64,000 nucleotides of DNA from Bacteroidota bacterium (lineage in GTDB: Bacteria > Bacteroidota > Bacteroidia > AKYH767-A > OLB10): contig JADKJB010000007.1 in assembly GCA_016722525.1 (NCBI GenBank), forward strand, positions 248,001 through 312,000. Reading direction: 5' to 3'. A program made the position numbers and the translations under genes. Under the pieces are notes generated by a model that worked only from the letters and a program-made list of their open reading frames with translations, was not told where the DNA came from and did no database searches. Shown one piece after another: positions 35,878 through 44,858 of the stretch (position 1 is its first letter; every line of letters begins with the position of its first letter).

Positions 35878-38800
35878 TCAATTTTTAAGCAGCTTGAAAT
35901 TCTGCTGCTCACCACCAACTGTTATTCTCAAAAAATAAACACCTTTCGCGATGGAATACGTATTTATCAAATAATTTTTCCCGTTTTGTGTGTAGTTAAC
36001 ATAGAGAACTCTTCCCAGCTCATCAAACATTTGAAACTCCGGAACTCCGGAATTGTCCGGCAAATTTACAATCAAAACATCTGAAAAAGGATTGGGATAC
36101 ACCGATGATCCCGTTTGCACCAGCAATGAATCTCTGGCAGAACATCCGTTGTTATCATAAACCAACACCCAGTAATTCCCTGGAGCAGAAATATGAATGC
36201 TGTTGCCGGCTTCTCCTGTATTCCACATGTACGATTGAAATCCGCCCTGAACAAAAATTTCAAAATCACAATAGGCACATGCAGTATCTGTTCCCAAATT
36301 TATCAGAGGCAATGGAAAAATTTCAACCTGAATGGTGTCGCTGTTAAAACATCCGGTAAGACTATTCGTTACCATTACATAATATTCGCCACTTACAACA
36401 ACTTCATGAGTTGGCGCACCGGCAATGTTCTGCCAGGTATAATTAAATCCCGAACCCAAATTTGCATTGAGTGTGACACTGCCACACCCCGAAGTGTCAT
36501 TGCCAAGAACCACATTCGGTACTTCATTTATAATTACTAAAACTGTATCTCTGCTGACACAGGAACCCAGATTACTTGTAGCAGTCAAAACATACAATCC
36601 CGATTGATCTACAGTTATCAAAGGAGTGGTGGTTCCGTTTGACCACAAATACGAATTTAATGGGTCCGGATCACCAATGGTAACAGCACCTCCGCATTGA
36701 ATGATATCGAGTCCTAAGTTAACTAACGGTTCAGGATAAATTATAATGTTGATTGAATCCGTTATATTACATCCTGTATTGCCATCTTCAATATTTAGTG
36801 AATACACTCCGGATGCAGATGTGGTAATGCTCGATGAATTACTTCCGGTGTTCCATTCATAAATATAATTTGGACCGGCAGTTCCATATAGAGTTATTTG
36901 TGCACATACCGCAGTATCCGATCCAAGATCAAGAATTGGAATCGGATTGATAGTTACCGTTAGTGTATCAGAATTGACACAACCTCCAATGATACTCGTT
37001 GCAGTCAAAATATATTCCCCTGAAATATTTGTTGTGATGGTAGAATCCGTACTGCCTGTCGACCAGAGATACGTGTTCCCACTGGAATTAATTCCAATGG
37101 TAGCAGTTCCTCCACATTGCGTTATGTCATTCCCCAGATTTACATCCGGCAAGGGATACACTACAACATTTATTGTATCTGAACTAAAGCAACCTGTAAC
37201 ACTATCCTGAGTATAGACCGAATAAATACCTGAACTAATTGCTGTAAAAACAGAATCGCTGCTTCCATCTTGCCACACATAAATAAAATTGGTATCTGTT
37301 ATTGCTTCCAGAATCAGTTGATTGCAAACAGCCGTATCGGATCCAAGGTAAGAAGGTGGAATAGGATTTATTATAACATTTATAGTGTCTGAATTTACAC
37401 AACCGGTTGCAATAGTTGTCGCTGTTAAAATAAATTGTCCCGATACACTTGTTGAAATTATTGAATCGGTGCTGCCGGTAGACCAGAGATACGTGTTGGC
37501 TGCATTGTTAATTCCAATAGATGTCATGCCTCCGCATTGTGTGATATCATTTCCTAGATTCACATTCGGAAGTGGATGAATCACCACATTGATAGTATCC
37601 GAACTAAAGCATCCTGTCAAAGTGTCTTGTATAAAAAGTGAATAACTCCCTGTAGCAAGTGCGGTATAAATGGAATCAATATTACCGTCTTGCCATTCAT
37701 AAATAAAACTGGAATAAGTTTCCGCACCTAATACAAGCCGGTCGCATGCAGCAGTATCTATACCAAGAAATGATTCAGGAATGTGATTGATCGTAATTGA
37801 AATTGTATCCTTCACCGGACAATTACCTGCTATACTTGTAGCGGTTACCGTGTAGTTACCAGTTTGATTAACGGTAATAAACGGATTGGTGCTTCCGGTA
37901 GACCAGAGATACGTGTAATTGGTATCACTGGTTCCACAACTCACTTGTCCTCCACATTGAATTACATCGCTTCCAATATTTACCTGTTCATTATTATTCG
38001 TACTGAATTTATGTAACTCCGTAATTTGCTCGTATTTGCCGTCACTTGTTACAGCGTACCATTCATAGGATGAATTCATTTGCAGTCCTGACCACAAATA
38101 AGAAGCTTCAGAACCTGAAGTTACAGTTACACTATCAAGTAACTGGAACGCAGGTGTCATACTGTGATCCAGCGTATATTCACTGTTCGCGTCTGTTTCA
38201 TACATATTCAAAAATGGAGAATACGTTTTCACAAATATCTTATTTATCTCGGGTCGGAATTCAAGAATTTTTAACCACCCATAGCCACCGAATGACCGTC
38301 CCTGATAATCTGATAATATTGTATAAATTGTATTTCCGTTGAAAACATCTTTACGTATATATTCATCGTGCATGTGAGCACACAGCATGAGAAATAAATT
38401 GGGATTATCTTTTAACTTATCATAAATTTTCTGACCCTGATTTCCAAAAGTCCCGTCAACATTGAGTATGTAATGACTCGTAACAATCGCGTGCCGGTTC
38501 GGATAAGCTTGAAGAATACTATCGGCCCAATTAAGAACCAAAGGATTGGGATTCGAAGCGCCGTCATACTCTAAACTAATCTCAAGAAAATCTATTCCGT
38601 AAGCAGAAAAAAGAGAAAAATGATTATCGTTATCTGAACCATAATGGCCACCATAATAACTGCGGCCGCCGAAACGTGATACACCAAAATATTGATTGTA
38701 AAAAATGGTAGTTCCTGTTGCACTGCCTTTTGGAACCTGATCATGATTTCCAACACTTATTGAAAAAGGAATTCCTTCTGCCAGTCCGGTGGTTGCAGGG

Positions 38801-40002
38801 TCTTCTAAAACAGTAAAGGCAGTATCGGCCCGTTTCCACTCTGTATCATCACCATTGTTATCTCCATGTTCAACACAATCTCCCATTTGCGTTACATATT
38901 TTATATTTCTGCTGGTGTGATTAGCAACAACCCATGAAGTTTGATTTTTCAGAACTTCATTATTGCCACCATGCAAATTCGAAACATAAAATTGCGTATC
39001 CGGAAAGGGAATGATTGAAAACCGTGGTGGTGAATTAAAAGCAGGCCTTCCATAAAACTTGACTTTAACTGGGTCGCCACCCTTGTCGTATGCATGTACT
39101 TTTAATTGTGCATTATTGACAGCTACACAGGTATCATTATTTTGCGGAACAATAGTGACAGGAAAATCAGGCACATAATTTATATTCATATTCAACGGCG
39201 CACCGTTAACCCAGGTATTCATAGATCCATTTATGATCCCTGTTATATTATTCCCGGATGAATCATTCACAATTGTTCCGATGCCTTCATTAAACATCCA
39301 GCTGGCAACCAATCCTGTTTGAGGAGTTGAGATACTTGTATTTATTGCATTTTGAACTTCCCGTATATCCCGTGCATAGTTCCAGATTCTAACTTCATCT
39401 ATGACTCCTTCAAAAAATCCTTCGGGAGAACCATAAGAAGTAATTGCCGAGGCGATGCCTGCATGCTGAATGCTTTGAGACTGCGTTTTTACACCTTGTC
39501 CAACCGAAATCTCCAGTTGTCCGTTGAGATAAACAGACATTTGATTCCCGTTAAAGGCCATGGCTACATGATACCACACATTCAATTGTATTTGAGTGGT
39601 GCCATACAAGGGGTGATTCAGTCCGGGGACTCTTTGTGAAAATCCTTCTTCAATATCAGTTGTCAGAACGTTTGTTGCTGAATCAATCCCTAAAAAATAG
39701 TTCAGATCGCGGTTGTTGTGATCCGATTCACCTCTGCCTTTTGTGATTAAAGGAACCGCAATAGCTCCCGATGTTCCTGTATTTGCGGGGATGCCGTCAC
39801 CTTGTTTTTTAAACCAGCATTCAATAGTGAATTCTTCGAGATGTAAATTAGAATCATTCCCAAAGGTGATATAATCATCAATGCCATTGAATTTTATGGC
39901 CCGGTTTTGAGCAGCTCCTTCAAATAAAAAAAGCATCACTAAACAGAATGTTAAAGCGAAGCATTTCCAAAAACCAAAACTAACAATTGTATTCCTATGC
40001 AT
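35878..40002 (-). CDS. T9SS cargo: LamG + calcineurin-like phosphoesterase + repeated Ig-like modules
   Basis: The ATG at 40000-40002 (MHRNTIVSFGFWKCFALTFC) gives a signal peptide; the open frame starts 11 codons earlier. About 1374 aa. A LamG/concanavalin-like domain (about 30-240) begins AIKFNGIDDYITFGND and contains FTIECWFKKQGDG. The metallophosphoesterase (about 320-600) shows PFPDTQFYVS, QMGDCVEHGDNN, SISVGNHDQVPKG, IVTSHYILN and LMLCAHMHDEYI, all family metal-ligand blocks. Then come about eight Ig/PKD-like repeats with alternating phrases such as NLGNDITQCGG, YLWSTGSTDS and FIYVWQDGSSDS. A sorting domain ends it (SVYPNPFSDVLIVNLPDNSG to VYFLRITVGGEQQNFKLLKN). It is probably a surface enzyme acting on phosphate esters. 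Substrate unknown. Confidence 0.88.
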   Translation of the reverse strand: MHRNTIVSFGFWKCFALTFCLVMLFLFEGAAQNRAIKFNGIDDYITFGNDSNLHLEEFTIECWFKKQGDGIPANTGTSGAIAVPLITKGRGESDHNNRDLNYFLGIDSATNVLTTDIEEGFSQRVPGLNHPLYGTTQIQLNVWYHVAMAFNGNQMSVYLNGQLEISVGQGVKTQSQSIQHAGIASAITSYGSPEGFFEGVIDEVRIWNYARDIREVQNAINTSISTPQTGLVASWMFNEGIGTIVNDSSGNNITGIINGSMNTWVNGAPLNMNINYVPDFPVTIVPQNNDTCVAVNNAQLKVHAYDKGGDPVKVKFYGRPAFNSPPRFSIIPFPDTQFYVSNLHGGNNEVLKNQTSWVVANHTSRNIKYVTQMGDCVEHGDNNGDDTEWKRADTAFTVLEDPATTGLAEGIPFSISVGNHDQVPKGSATGTTIFYNQYFGVSRFGGRSYYGGHYGSDNDNHFSLFSAYGIDFLEISLEYDGASNPNPLVLNWADSILQAYPNRHAIVTSHYILNVDGTFGNQGQKIYDKLKDNPNLFLMLCAHMHDEYIRKDVFNGNTIYTILSDYQGRSFGGYGWLKILEFRPEINKIFVKTYSPFLNMYETDANSEYTLDHSMTPAFQLLDSVTVTSGSEASYLWSGLQMNSSYEWYAVTSDGKYEQITELHKFSTNNNEQVNIGSDVIQCGGQVSCGTSDTNYTYLWSTGSTNPFITVNQTGNYTVTATSIAGNCPVKDTISITINHIPESFLGIDTAACDRLVLGAETYSSFIYEWQDGNIDSIYTALATGSYSLFIQDTLTGCFSSDTINVVIHPLPNVNLGNDITQCGGMTSIGINNAANTYLWSTGSTDSIISTSVSGQFILTATTIATGCVNSDTINVIINPIPPSYLGSDTAVCNQLILEAITDTNFIYVWQDGSSDSVFTAISSGIYSVYTQDSVTGCFSSDTINVVVYPLPDVNLGNDITQCGGTATIGINSSGNTYLWSTGSTDSTITTNISGEYILTATSIIGGCVNSDTLTVTINPIPILDLGSDTAVCAQITLYGTAGPNYIYEWNTGSNSSSITTSASGVYSLNIEDGNTGCNITDSINIIIYPEPLVNLGLDIIQCGGAVTIGDPDPLNSYLWSNGTTTPLITVDQSGLYVLTATSNLGSCVSRDTVLVIINEVPNVVLGNDTSGCGSVTLNANLGSGFNYTWQNIAGAPTHEVVVSGEYYVMVTNSLTGCFNSDTIQVEIFPLPLINLGTDTACAYCDFEIFVQGGFQSYMWNTGEAGNSIHISAPGNYWVLVYDNNGCSARDSLLVQTGSSVYPNPFSDVLIVNLPDNSGVPEFQMFDELGRVLYVNYTQNGKNYLINTYSIAKGVYFLRITVGGEQQNFKLLKN
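37061..37917. repeat. Internal 420-bp periodic coding repeat
   Basis: The word GACCAGAGATACGTGT recurs at 37061, 37481 and 37901, exactly 420 bp apart. This marks paired Ig-like modules of 140 aa in the minus-strand phosphoesterase gene. Nucleotide-level conservation implies recent duplication or gene conversion inside the gene. Confidence 0.75.
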
Positions 40003-40334
40003 CCTTGCGGGAAGTTTAAAATTACTGAATACCAAAACTTTTTAACAGATAGTTTTTACTCTTCTAACTAAAAATTCAAACTTCCCCATGGCACTTTTCA
40101 AAGCCCGCCAATGGAAATTAAATTAAGCTGTTTACGTTGCCAACATCTGTTTGAGATGCCACAGCCAGTTGATTTCTGAACAAATATAATTAAAAACCGG
40201 TTACCACACAATACAAGGGAGTCAAAAAAGCAGAGCATTGATAATCATTGGTATTGCCAACAGGCTGACTCTGAAACAGACCCTGGCGATCAGGGGTAAA
40301 TTAATGCCTGTTAAAGATGGCCTTTCAATTGAAA
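40003..40334. other. Divergent intergenic region without visible gene
   Basis: This region separates the minus-strand T9SS phosphoesterase gene from the plus-strand SDR gene. I see no gene or RNA. AGGGGTAAA at 40294-40302 shares nine bases with the dyad at 4322, within CAGG...CCTG flanks, but there is no reason to link it to the eCIS island. Confidence 0.5.
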
Positions 40335-40369
40335 TTTGGTTATGATTTAACCTAAAAATAATACCTTTG
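40335..40369 (+). promoter_or_regulatory. Bacteroidota promoter for the SDR/VOC operon
   Basis: TTTG at 40335-40338 and a perfect -7 box TACCTTTG at 40362-40369 are spaced by 23 nt, at the long end of the accepted range. The start would be near 40375, about 15 nt before the ATG at 40391. This argues against the upstream TTG at 40367 as start codon. Confidence 0.55.
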
Positions 40370-40390
40370 GCCCTCAATATAAATGATTTA

Positions 40391-41187
40391 ATGGGAAGCT
40401 TTACCGGTAAAGTGATTCTTATTACAGGTGCATCGTCGGGAATTGGTAAAGCTCTGGCATTACAAATGGCAGGGAAAGAAGTTCAGCTCATACTGGCTTC
40501 GCGCAGATTGAATGAACTGAAGGTCGTGCAGGATGCCTGTCATCAAAAGGAGCCCGCTGTTTTACTTTTGCCCTTGACATCTCCTCTTCCGGGTCTATTG
40601 CTGATTTTACAACTGCTGTTGGAAGTCAGTTTAAAACGATTGATGTTTTAGTCAATAACGCAGGAATCAGTCAACGGTCAAAAGCCGAAGAAACATCTAT
40701 TGAAGTAGACAGAAGAATCATGGAAGTAAATTTTTTCGGACAGGTTTCACTAACGAAGTCATTGTGGCCGTTACTGATAAATTCAACGCATGCAAATATT
40801 GTGCTCATCAGCAGTGTTGTAGGCACTTTTGGCTTTTCACAACGAAGTGCTTATTCCGCTTCTAAACATGCATTGGAAGGTTTCTTTGAGTCGTGGATGA
40901 TAGAAAACAACAGGCCTAATATCCACTTTACAACAGTTTCACCAGGTCGTATTTATACCAATATATCCTATTCTGCCCTCAAAGCAGATGGTACTTCTCA
41001 TCAACAACTTGATACCGGACAGGCGAATGGCATTTCTGCGGAAGTCTGTGCTGAAAAAATTATTAAAGCAATTCATGCAGATAAGCGAAAGGTTTATGTT
41101 GTAAAAAATGAAATTGTTATGATCATGTTAAGGAAATGTTTTCCATATTTGTTCTTTAAAATTGCAAGAAAATTAAAATCCGTATAA
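40391..41187 (+). CDS. Short-chain dehydrogenase/reductase (SDR), frameshifted
   Basis: Two frames together make one classical SDR of about 265 aa. The ATG at 40391 opens MGSFTGKVILITGASSGIGK with the TGxxxGIG cofactor motif. A missing A in the AAAA run at 40545-40548 breaks the frame. Restoring it gives CHQKGARCFTFALDISSSGS, then IDVLVNNAGISQRS (NNAG motif), VLISSVVGTFGFSQ with the catalytic Ser, and AYSASKHALEGFF (YxxxK). The C-terminal hydrophobic tail (VMIMLRKCFPYLFFKIARKL) suggests membrane association, as in DHRS7-like members. It reads into a VOC gene 16 bp later. The break is probably an assembly error because everything else is intact. Confidence 0.85.
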
Positions 41188-41203
41188 TTACAAGTAATAA
41201 ACA

Positions 41204-42247
41204 ATGGCGTTAATTTCAGGAATTCAACAAGTTGGTATAGGATGTGCCGATGCTACCGAAACTTTCACATGGTTAAGGAAAGCTTTTGGATTAAATGTAA
41301 AAATTTTTGATGACGAAGCTAAAGCTGAATTAATGATTCGCTATACCGGTGGTGAGGTGCATGCCCGTCGTGCAATTCTGGCCATGAATATGAACGGTGG
41401 TGGCGGTGCTGAAATATGGCAATTCACAAGCAGAACATCTATTGGCGGAAGTAAAGTTCAGTGGGGTGATTATGGAATTAATGCTGTTAAATTTAAATCT
41501 ACAAAAGTTGAAAGCTCTCACAGCAATATTCAAAAAAATGTTGTGTGTACGAAACCCCAGAAGTGCCCTGCAGGAAATTTATCCTTTCTGGTTAATGATG
41601 CCGCCGGAAATCAATACCAGGTTGTAAATGATAAATCATGGTTCAAAAATGATGACTTTATGCAAGGAGGAGTTTGCGGGGCAGTGATTGGAGTCAGTGA
41701 TATGGAAAAATCCATGGCCTTCTACCAAAAAGGTTTTGGAATGCATAATGTTGTTTATGATGTAACCGGAAAATTCAGTGACCTGGGAGAGGAAGCAAGC
41801 AATCAAACTTTTCGCAGGGTATTACTTACCTTCGACAATCCATTCATTGCTCCTTTCAGTCGTTTGCTTGGAGATGTACAAATTGAACTCATTCAGGCTC
41901 TCAATCGTGATGCTGTTAAAGCTTATGAAAACAGATTTTGGGGCGATCTTGGTTTCATTCATTTGTGCTTTGACGTTTCTAATATGTCTGCACTCAAAGC
42001 AAATCTTGCAAAACATAAATATGAATTTACAGTAGACAGCGGCGACACATTTAGCATGGGTGAATCAGGAGGACGCTTCGCATATGTTGAGGATCCAGAT
42101 GGCACGCTGATTGAAATGGTAGAAACACACAAGATTCCTGTGTTGAAAAAATTAGGCTTTTATCTTAATCTAAAAAACAGAAAATCCGGAAAACCTCTTC
42201 CGAACTGGATGGTGAATTTGATGGGATTGAATAAGGTGAAGGATTAG
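41204..42247 (+). CDS. Two-domain VOC (glyoxalase/bleomycin-resistance fold) protein
   Basis: This 347-aa protein has two vicinal-oxygen-chelate modules. The first (about 5-140) runs ISGIQQVGIGCADATETFTW, AFGLNVKIFDDEAKAELMI to LSFLVNDAAGNQYQVVND. The second (about 150-310) has GAVIGVSDMEKSMAFYQKGF, VQIELIQALN, LGFIHLCFDVSNMSALKANL and the closing FAYVEDPDGTLIEMVETHKI, with the usual late Glu ligand. A basic tail follows. This layout is used by dioxygenases, glyoxalases and isomerases. The specific reaction is not evident. It is encoded 16 bp after the SDR gene, so the two may act in one oxidative or lipid-derived pathway. Confidence 0.85.
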   Translation: MALISGIQQVGIGCADATETFTWLRKAFGLNVKIFDDEAKAELMIRYTGGEVHARRAILAMNMNGGGGAEIWQFTSRTSIGGSKVQWGDYGINAVKFKSTKVESSHSNIQKNVVCTKPQKCPAGNLSFLVNDAAGNQYQVVNDKSWFKNDDFMQGGVCGAVIGVSDMEKSMAFYQKGFGMHNVVYDVTGKFSDLGEEASNQTFRRVLLTFDNPFIAPFSRLLGDVQIELIQALNRDAVKAYENRFWGDLGFIHLCFDVSNMSALKANLAKHKYEFTVDSGDTFSMGESGGRFAYVEDPDGTLIEMVETHKIPVLKKLGFYLNLKNRKSGKPLPNWMVNLMGLNKVKD

Positions 42248-42405
42248 GAAATTTGGGGACATAACCCTTGGCGAATGGGGGAAATATAAAAAAATAAAAT
42301 TCCTTAGTTCTATAAATCCCTAAAAATCACAATTTGTTGCCGGTAATTTTTTTCTGATAAAAAATCATCCTTAAAATAAATCACACTTTCCCTCAATTAA
42401 ATTCC

Positions 42406-42427
42406 CGTACGCCATGCATGGCGTACG
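42406..42427. repeat. REP palindrome 1 (perfect, 22 bp)
   Basis: The half CGTACGCCATG is followed by its exact reverse complement. The core GTACGCCA...TGGCGTAC is shared with palindromes at 43662 and 43817. It opens the upstream direct repeat. Confidence 0.9.
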
Positions 42428-42576
42428 TACTCCGATTTTTTTGATAGTTGATAATTGTGGTTGCCGATCAAATTTGTATTTCAAAGATAATTTTCCTGTT
42501 GCCTTGATACAAATTTTTCTCTGGCAAAACTTTTCGTAGCCATCGGTTATTACTTTCATTTGCACAAACCGAAGTA

Positions 42577-42598
42577 CGGACGCCATGCCTGGCGTCCG
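42577..42598. repeat. REP palindrome 2 (GGACGCCA/TGGCGTCC type)
   Basis: CGGACGCCA and TGGCGTCCG pair perfectly around the loop TGCC. Compared with palindrome 1, a T-A stem pair is replaced by G-C, a compensatory change. Confidence 0.9.
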
Positions 42599-42799
42599 AG
42601 AGGTTATACAAGAAAACAAATTTTCAATTGCACTTTTATGAATTACCAGTGTGAAACCTCCAATTTCCTTCAGTGCACATCGGTTATTACCTCTATCAAA
42701 ATAATTCATCATTTATCCTTGGCAAATAAAATTAATTATTTTATATTTGCACCTGTATAATTTTTCAAATTATTTTTATTCACTTTTAATTACCTTTTT

Positions 42800-43423
42800 A
42801 TGTCTAAACTTTTTAATGACAACAGAAAAACCACCCGGCTTCAAAACTGGGATTATAGATGGAAAGGATTATATTTTGTAACTGTCAACACAAAATTTGG
42901 TGAAAATTATTTTGGCGAAATTTCCAATGGTAAAATGTACCTGAATGATATTGGAAGAGAAGTAGAAAAACAATGGTTGTTAACGCCTTCAATTCGCCCT
43001 GATATGAATTTATATCTGGATGAATTTAAAGTAATGCCCAATCATTTTCATGGAATTATTGGAATAGGCAGAAATGAATTTAACCTCCGCTCTCTTTCGT
43101 TTTTGGGATTGAGGGATTTAAGTTTGCTGGTAAAAGATCCAACTAGCCTAAGAATGGTTCAGTCAGATGGGATTAATAGCCCTAATCAAAACATTTTTGG
43201 CCCTCAACGCAAAAATTTAGGCTCTATTATGAGAGGATTTAAATCCTCTGTTACTTCATGGTGCCGAATTAATAGTCACTTATTTGGCTGGCATTCCAGA
43301 TATCATGATGTCTTGATAAATAATGATTTAAGTCTTAATAAAATTCGAAAATATATTCAAAATAATCCTAAAAATTGGGAAAGAGATCGGTTTAATAAAA
43401 AGCAGAATAGAAATCCCAAATAA
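42800..43423 (+). CDS. REP-associated tyrosine transposase (RAYT, Y1_Tnp/HUH family)
   Basis: This 207-aa protein has the Y1-transposase layout: RLQNWDYRWKGLYFVTVNTK with the first beta strands, the HUH motif in FKVMPNHFHGIIGIG, then GSIMRGFKSSVTSWCRINS, WHSRYHDVLINNDLSLNKI and the catalytic tyrosine in NKIRKYIQNNPKNW. Length fits RAYTs (about 180-230 aa). RAYTs bind and cut REP hairpins. Here two 227-bp direct repeats with REP palindromes flank the gene, at 42406-42632 and 43491-43717, and one more REP lies at 43817. The ATG follows an AT-rich leader without a clear Shine-Dalgarno. The unit looks complete and possibly active or recently mobile. Confidence 0.92.
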   Translation: MSKLFNDNRKTTRLQNWDYRWKGLYFVTVNTKFGENYFGEISNGKMYLNDIGREVEKQWLLTPSIRPDMNLYLDEFKVMPNHFHGIIGIGRNEFNLRSLSFLGLRDLSLLVKDPTSLRMVQSDGINSPNQNIFGPQRKNLGSIMRGFKSSVTSWCRINSHLFGWHSRYHDVLINNDLSLNKIRKYIQNNPKNWERDRFNKKQNRNPK

Positions 43424-43490
43424 ATTGATAAGAATTTCTTTTTTATTAGAATTCTCCTTTGAAAATCAACCTTCCCATCTACCAAATTCC

Positions 43491-43512
43491 CGGACGCCAG
43501 GCATGGCGTCCG
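43491..43512. repeat. REP palindrome 3 (GGACGCCA/TGGCGTCC type)
   Basis: CGGACGCCA and TGGCGTCCG pair perfectly around the loop GGCA. It holds the same place as palindrome 1 in the other repeat copy but with the alternative stem base pair. Confidence 0.9.
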
Positions 43513-43661
43513 TACTCCGATTTTTTTGATAGTTGATAATTGTGGTTGCCGATCAAATTTGTATTTCAAAGATAATTTTCCTGTTGCCTTGATACAAATT
43601 TTTCTCTGGCAAAACTTTTCGTAGCCATCGGTTATTACTTTCATTTGCACAAACCGAAGTG

Positions 43662-43683
43662 CGTACGCCAGGCATGGCGTCTG
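43662..43683. repeat. REP palindrome 4 (imperfect)
   Basis: CGTACGCCA, loop GGCA, then TGGCGTCTG. One pair is mismatched and one is a G-T wobble, as if one arm follows the GTAC type and the other the GTCC type. Confidence 0.85.
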
Positions 43684-43816
43684 GGAGGTTATACAAGAAA
43701 ACAAATTTTCACTTGCATCAAAATTATACTCCGATTCGAAATTTCAATTCACTTTTGAGTACCATGATCTTCTGCATGCTAAGTGCAAAAATTTAACAAA
43801 CCCGAAAACTAGATTA

Positions 43817-43838
43817 CGTACGCCAGGCATGGCGTACG
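43817..43838. repeat. REP palindrome 5 (solo copy)
   Basis: CGTACGCCA, loop GGCA, TGGCGTACG: a perfect stem. It lies outside both direct repeats, near the stop of the DUF1801 gene, and may also act as its terminator-proximal hairpin. Confidence 0.9.
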
Positions 43839-43875
43839 GAAAATACCATTAGAAATAAAATTACTTCCTGCGCCC

Positions 43876-44274
43876 TTATCCCTTCTTACTTAATTTCTCA
43901 ATCCCCTTACTCTTTGCTGCTTCTTTATCCTGCAAAACCCGGAACTTTACAATTCGTTTTATTAGAGCCAGTGGCAGCTTTGCTTCAATCGGAAACTGAA
44001 CTGCTCCCTTTGAATACTTGTATTTCGAAACTTCTTTTTCAAATGCTGCAATGCCTGTTCCGGTAGGATAAAAGCCGATATGATTTTTGTATCCTGCAAA
44101 ATAAACCAGAACCTTGTTTTGCTTGAATGCCGGCATTCCATAGCTGATAACTTCAACCGATTTAGGTGCAGCACTCTTGATGGCTAGTCTTAACGTTTCC
44201 AGTTGTTCACGCACCACTTCTGGAAAATCGGAAATGTAGGCATCAATATTTTTAGCAACAGGTTTTGATTTCAT
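43876..44274 (-). CDS. DUF1801 (YdhG-like) family protein
   Basis: This 132-aa protein matches DUF1801. The start KPVAKNIDAYISDFPEVVRE precedes LETLRLAIKSAAPKSVEVIS and YGMPAFKQNKVLVYFAGYKN. HIGFYPTGTGIAAF, YKYSKGAVQFPIEAKLPLAL and a basic C-terminus follow. The family includes the iron-chaperone-like YdhG/frataxin-fold proteins, but enzymatic function is not established. It lies 25 bp downstream of the DoxX-like gene in the same direction and is probably co-transcribed. A solo REP palindrome lies just past its 3' end. No signal peptide or TM is present, so it is cytosolic. Confidence 0.88.
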   Translation of the reverse strand: MKSKPVAKNIDAYISDFPEVVREQLETLRLAIKSAAPKSVEVISYGMPAFKQNKVLVYFAGYKNHIGFYPTGTGIAAFEKEVSKYKYSKGAVQFPIEAKLPLALIKRIVKFRVLQDKEAAKSKGIEKLSKKG

Positions 44275-44298
44275 TTGAATTAAAATTTTACATTCAGA

Positions 44299-44673
44299 TT
44301 ATTTGGATTTTTTTGCATGCAATTTATGAAATAAAAAATAAGACCAAAAGAGAAACCCTATGGGTAAAATAATAAATAACACAGGCATCTGAAATCCTTC
44401 CTTTGCAATTATTGAATAAAGGGCGCCAAATAAATCAAAAAATAAACCAGCATAAGCCCATTCTTTGATTCGCGGGTAGCCGGGAATTAATATTGCTATT
44501 ATTCCCACAAATTTAGCTACTCCGATAAACATCACAAAATAATCCGGATATCCCAGACTCGCCATAAATTCCATCGATTCCTTCGTCTTCATGATGTTCG
44601 GAATTGCTGTAAATAACATGAAAACAGAAAATAATCCTGTTACAATCCAATAAATAATTTTAGTTTTTTTCAT
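44299..44673 (-). CDS. DoxX-like four-TM membrane protein
   Basis: This 124-aa protein has four hydrophobic segments in the DoxX-like pattern. YWIVTGLFSVFMLFTAIPNI is followed by SMEFMASLGYPDYFVMFIGV, KFVGIIAILIPGYPRIKEWA with the conserved PGYPRIKEWAYAG block, and LFIILPIGFLFWSYFLFHKL. A basic tail ends it. DoxX-like proteins are linked to oxidative-stress complexes or quinol pathways in some bacteria, but the role is uncertain here. It precedes the DUF1801 gene by 25 bp. A 32-bp direct repeat lies in its upstream region (44715-44810). Confidence 0.87.
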   Translation of the reverse strand: MKKTKIIYWIVTGLFSVFMLFTAIPNIMKTKESMEFMASLGYPDYFVMFIGVAKFVGIIAILIPGYPRIKEWAYAGLFFDLFGALYSIIAKEGFQMPVLFIILPIGFLFWSYFLFHKLHAKKSK

Positions 44674-44714
44674 AGAAGAGGGATGATTTATTTTGATCTA
44701 TAGGGATGATTTTT

Positions 44715-44810
44715 TGATCTCTTATGATAGATGTGTTATGATGGTTTTTGTGATTTCTCCTGATCGTTATGATGATTATGATCTCTTATGATAGATTTAT
44801 TATGATGATT
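44715..44810. repeat. Imperfect 32-bp direct repeat upstream of the DoxX gene
   Basis: The word TGATCTCTTATGATAGAT occurs at 44715 and 44779, 64 bp apart. Each copy continues with an imperfect TTATGATG-type tail. The block is rich in TATGATNN units. It may be a degenerate minisatellite or a regulator site in the promoter of the DoxX-DUF1801 pair. Confidence 0.5.
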
Positions 44811-44858
44811 ATTTTCGAATTCTTATAAAAGATTTGTACTTAGTTTAATCTATTGATT

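Larger units (their letters stand above)
42406..42632. repeat. 227-bp direct repeat, upstream copy, flanking RAYT gene
   Basis: This segment recurs at 43491-43717, exactly 1085 bp on. The inner 148 bp (42428-42575 and 43513-43660) are identical as read here. Both copies are bounded by REP palindromes and followed by a 32-bp block with one A/C difference. The RAYT gene lies between them. Open frames inside the repeat are shadows. Confidence 0.9.
43491..43717. repeat. 227-bp direct repeat, downstream copy, flanking RAYT gene
   Basis: This is the second copy of the repeat at 42406-42632. It opens with REP palindrome 3 and contains palindrome 4. Differences from the first copy lie almost only in the palindromes, while the 148-bp spacer is unchanged. 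Confidence 0.9.

Noticed and set aside
40294..40302. AGGGGTAAA upstream of the SDR gene as a third eCIS operator.
   Set aside because: The second half-site and CTTTAATTACA are missing, and the neighbouring gene is unrelated. A nine-base match can be chance.
42371..43704. Two minus-strand frames (42371-42712 and 43357-43704) share a long identical peptide and look like a gene family.
   Set aside because: They are the same DNA repeat read twice. There is no start context or known motif, and the peptide spans REP palindromes.
42406..43838. Repeated palindromes considered as a CRISPR array.
   Set aside because: Spacing is irregular, the units are self-complementary, spacers are repeated instead of unique, and no cas genes are present. 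A RAYT gene explains them.
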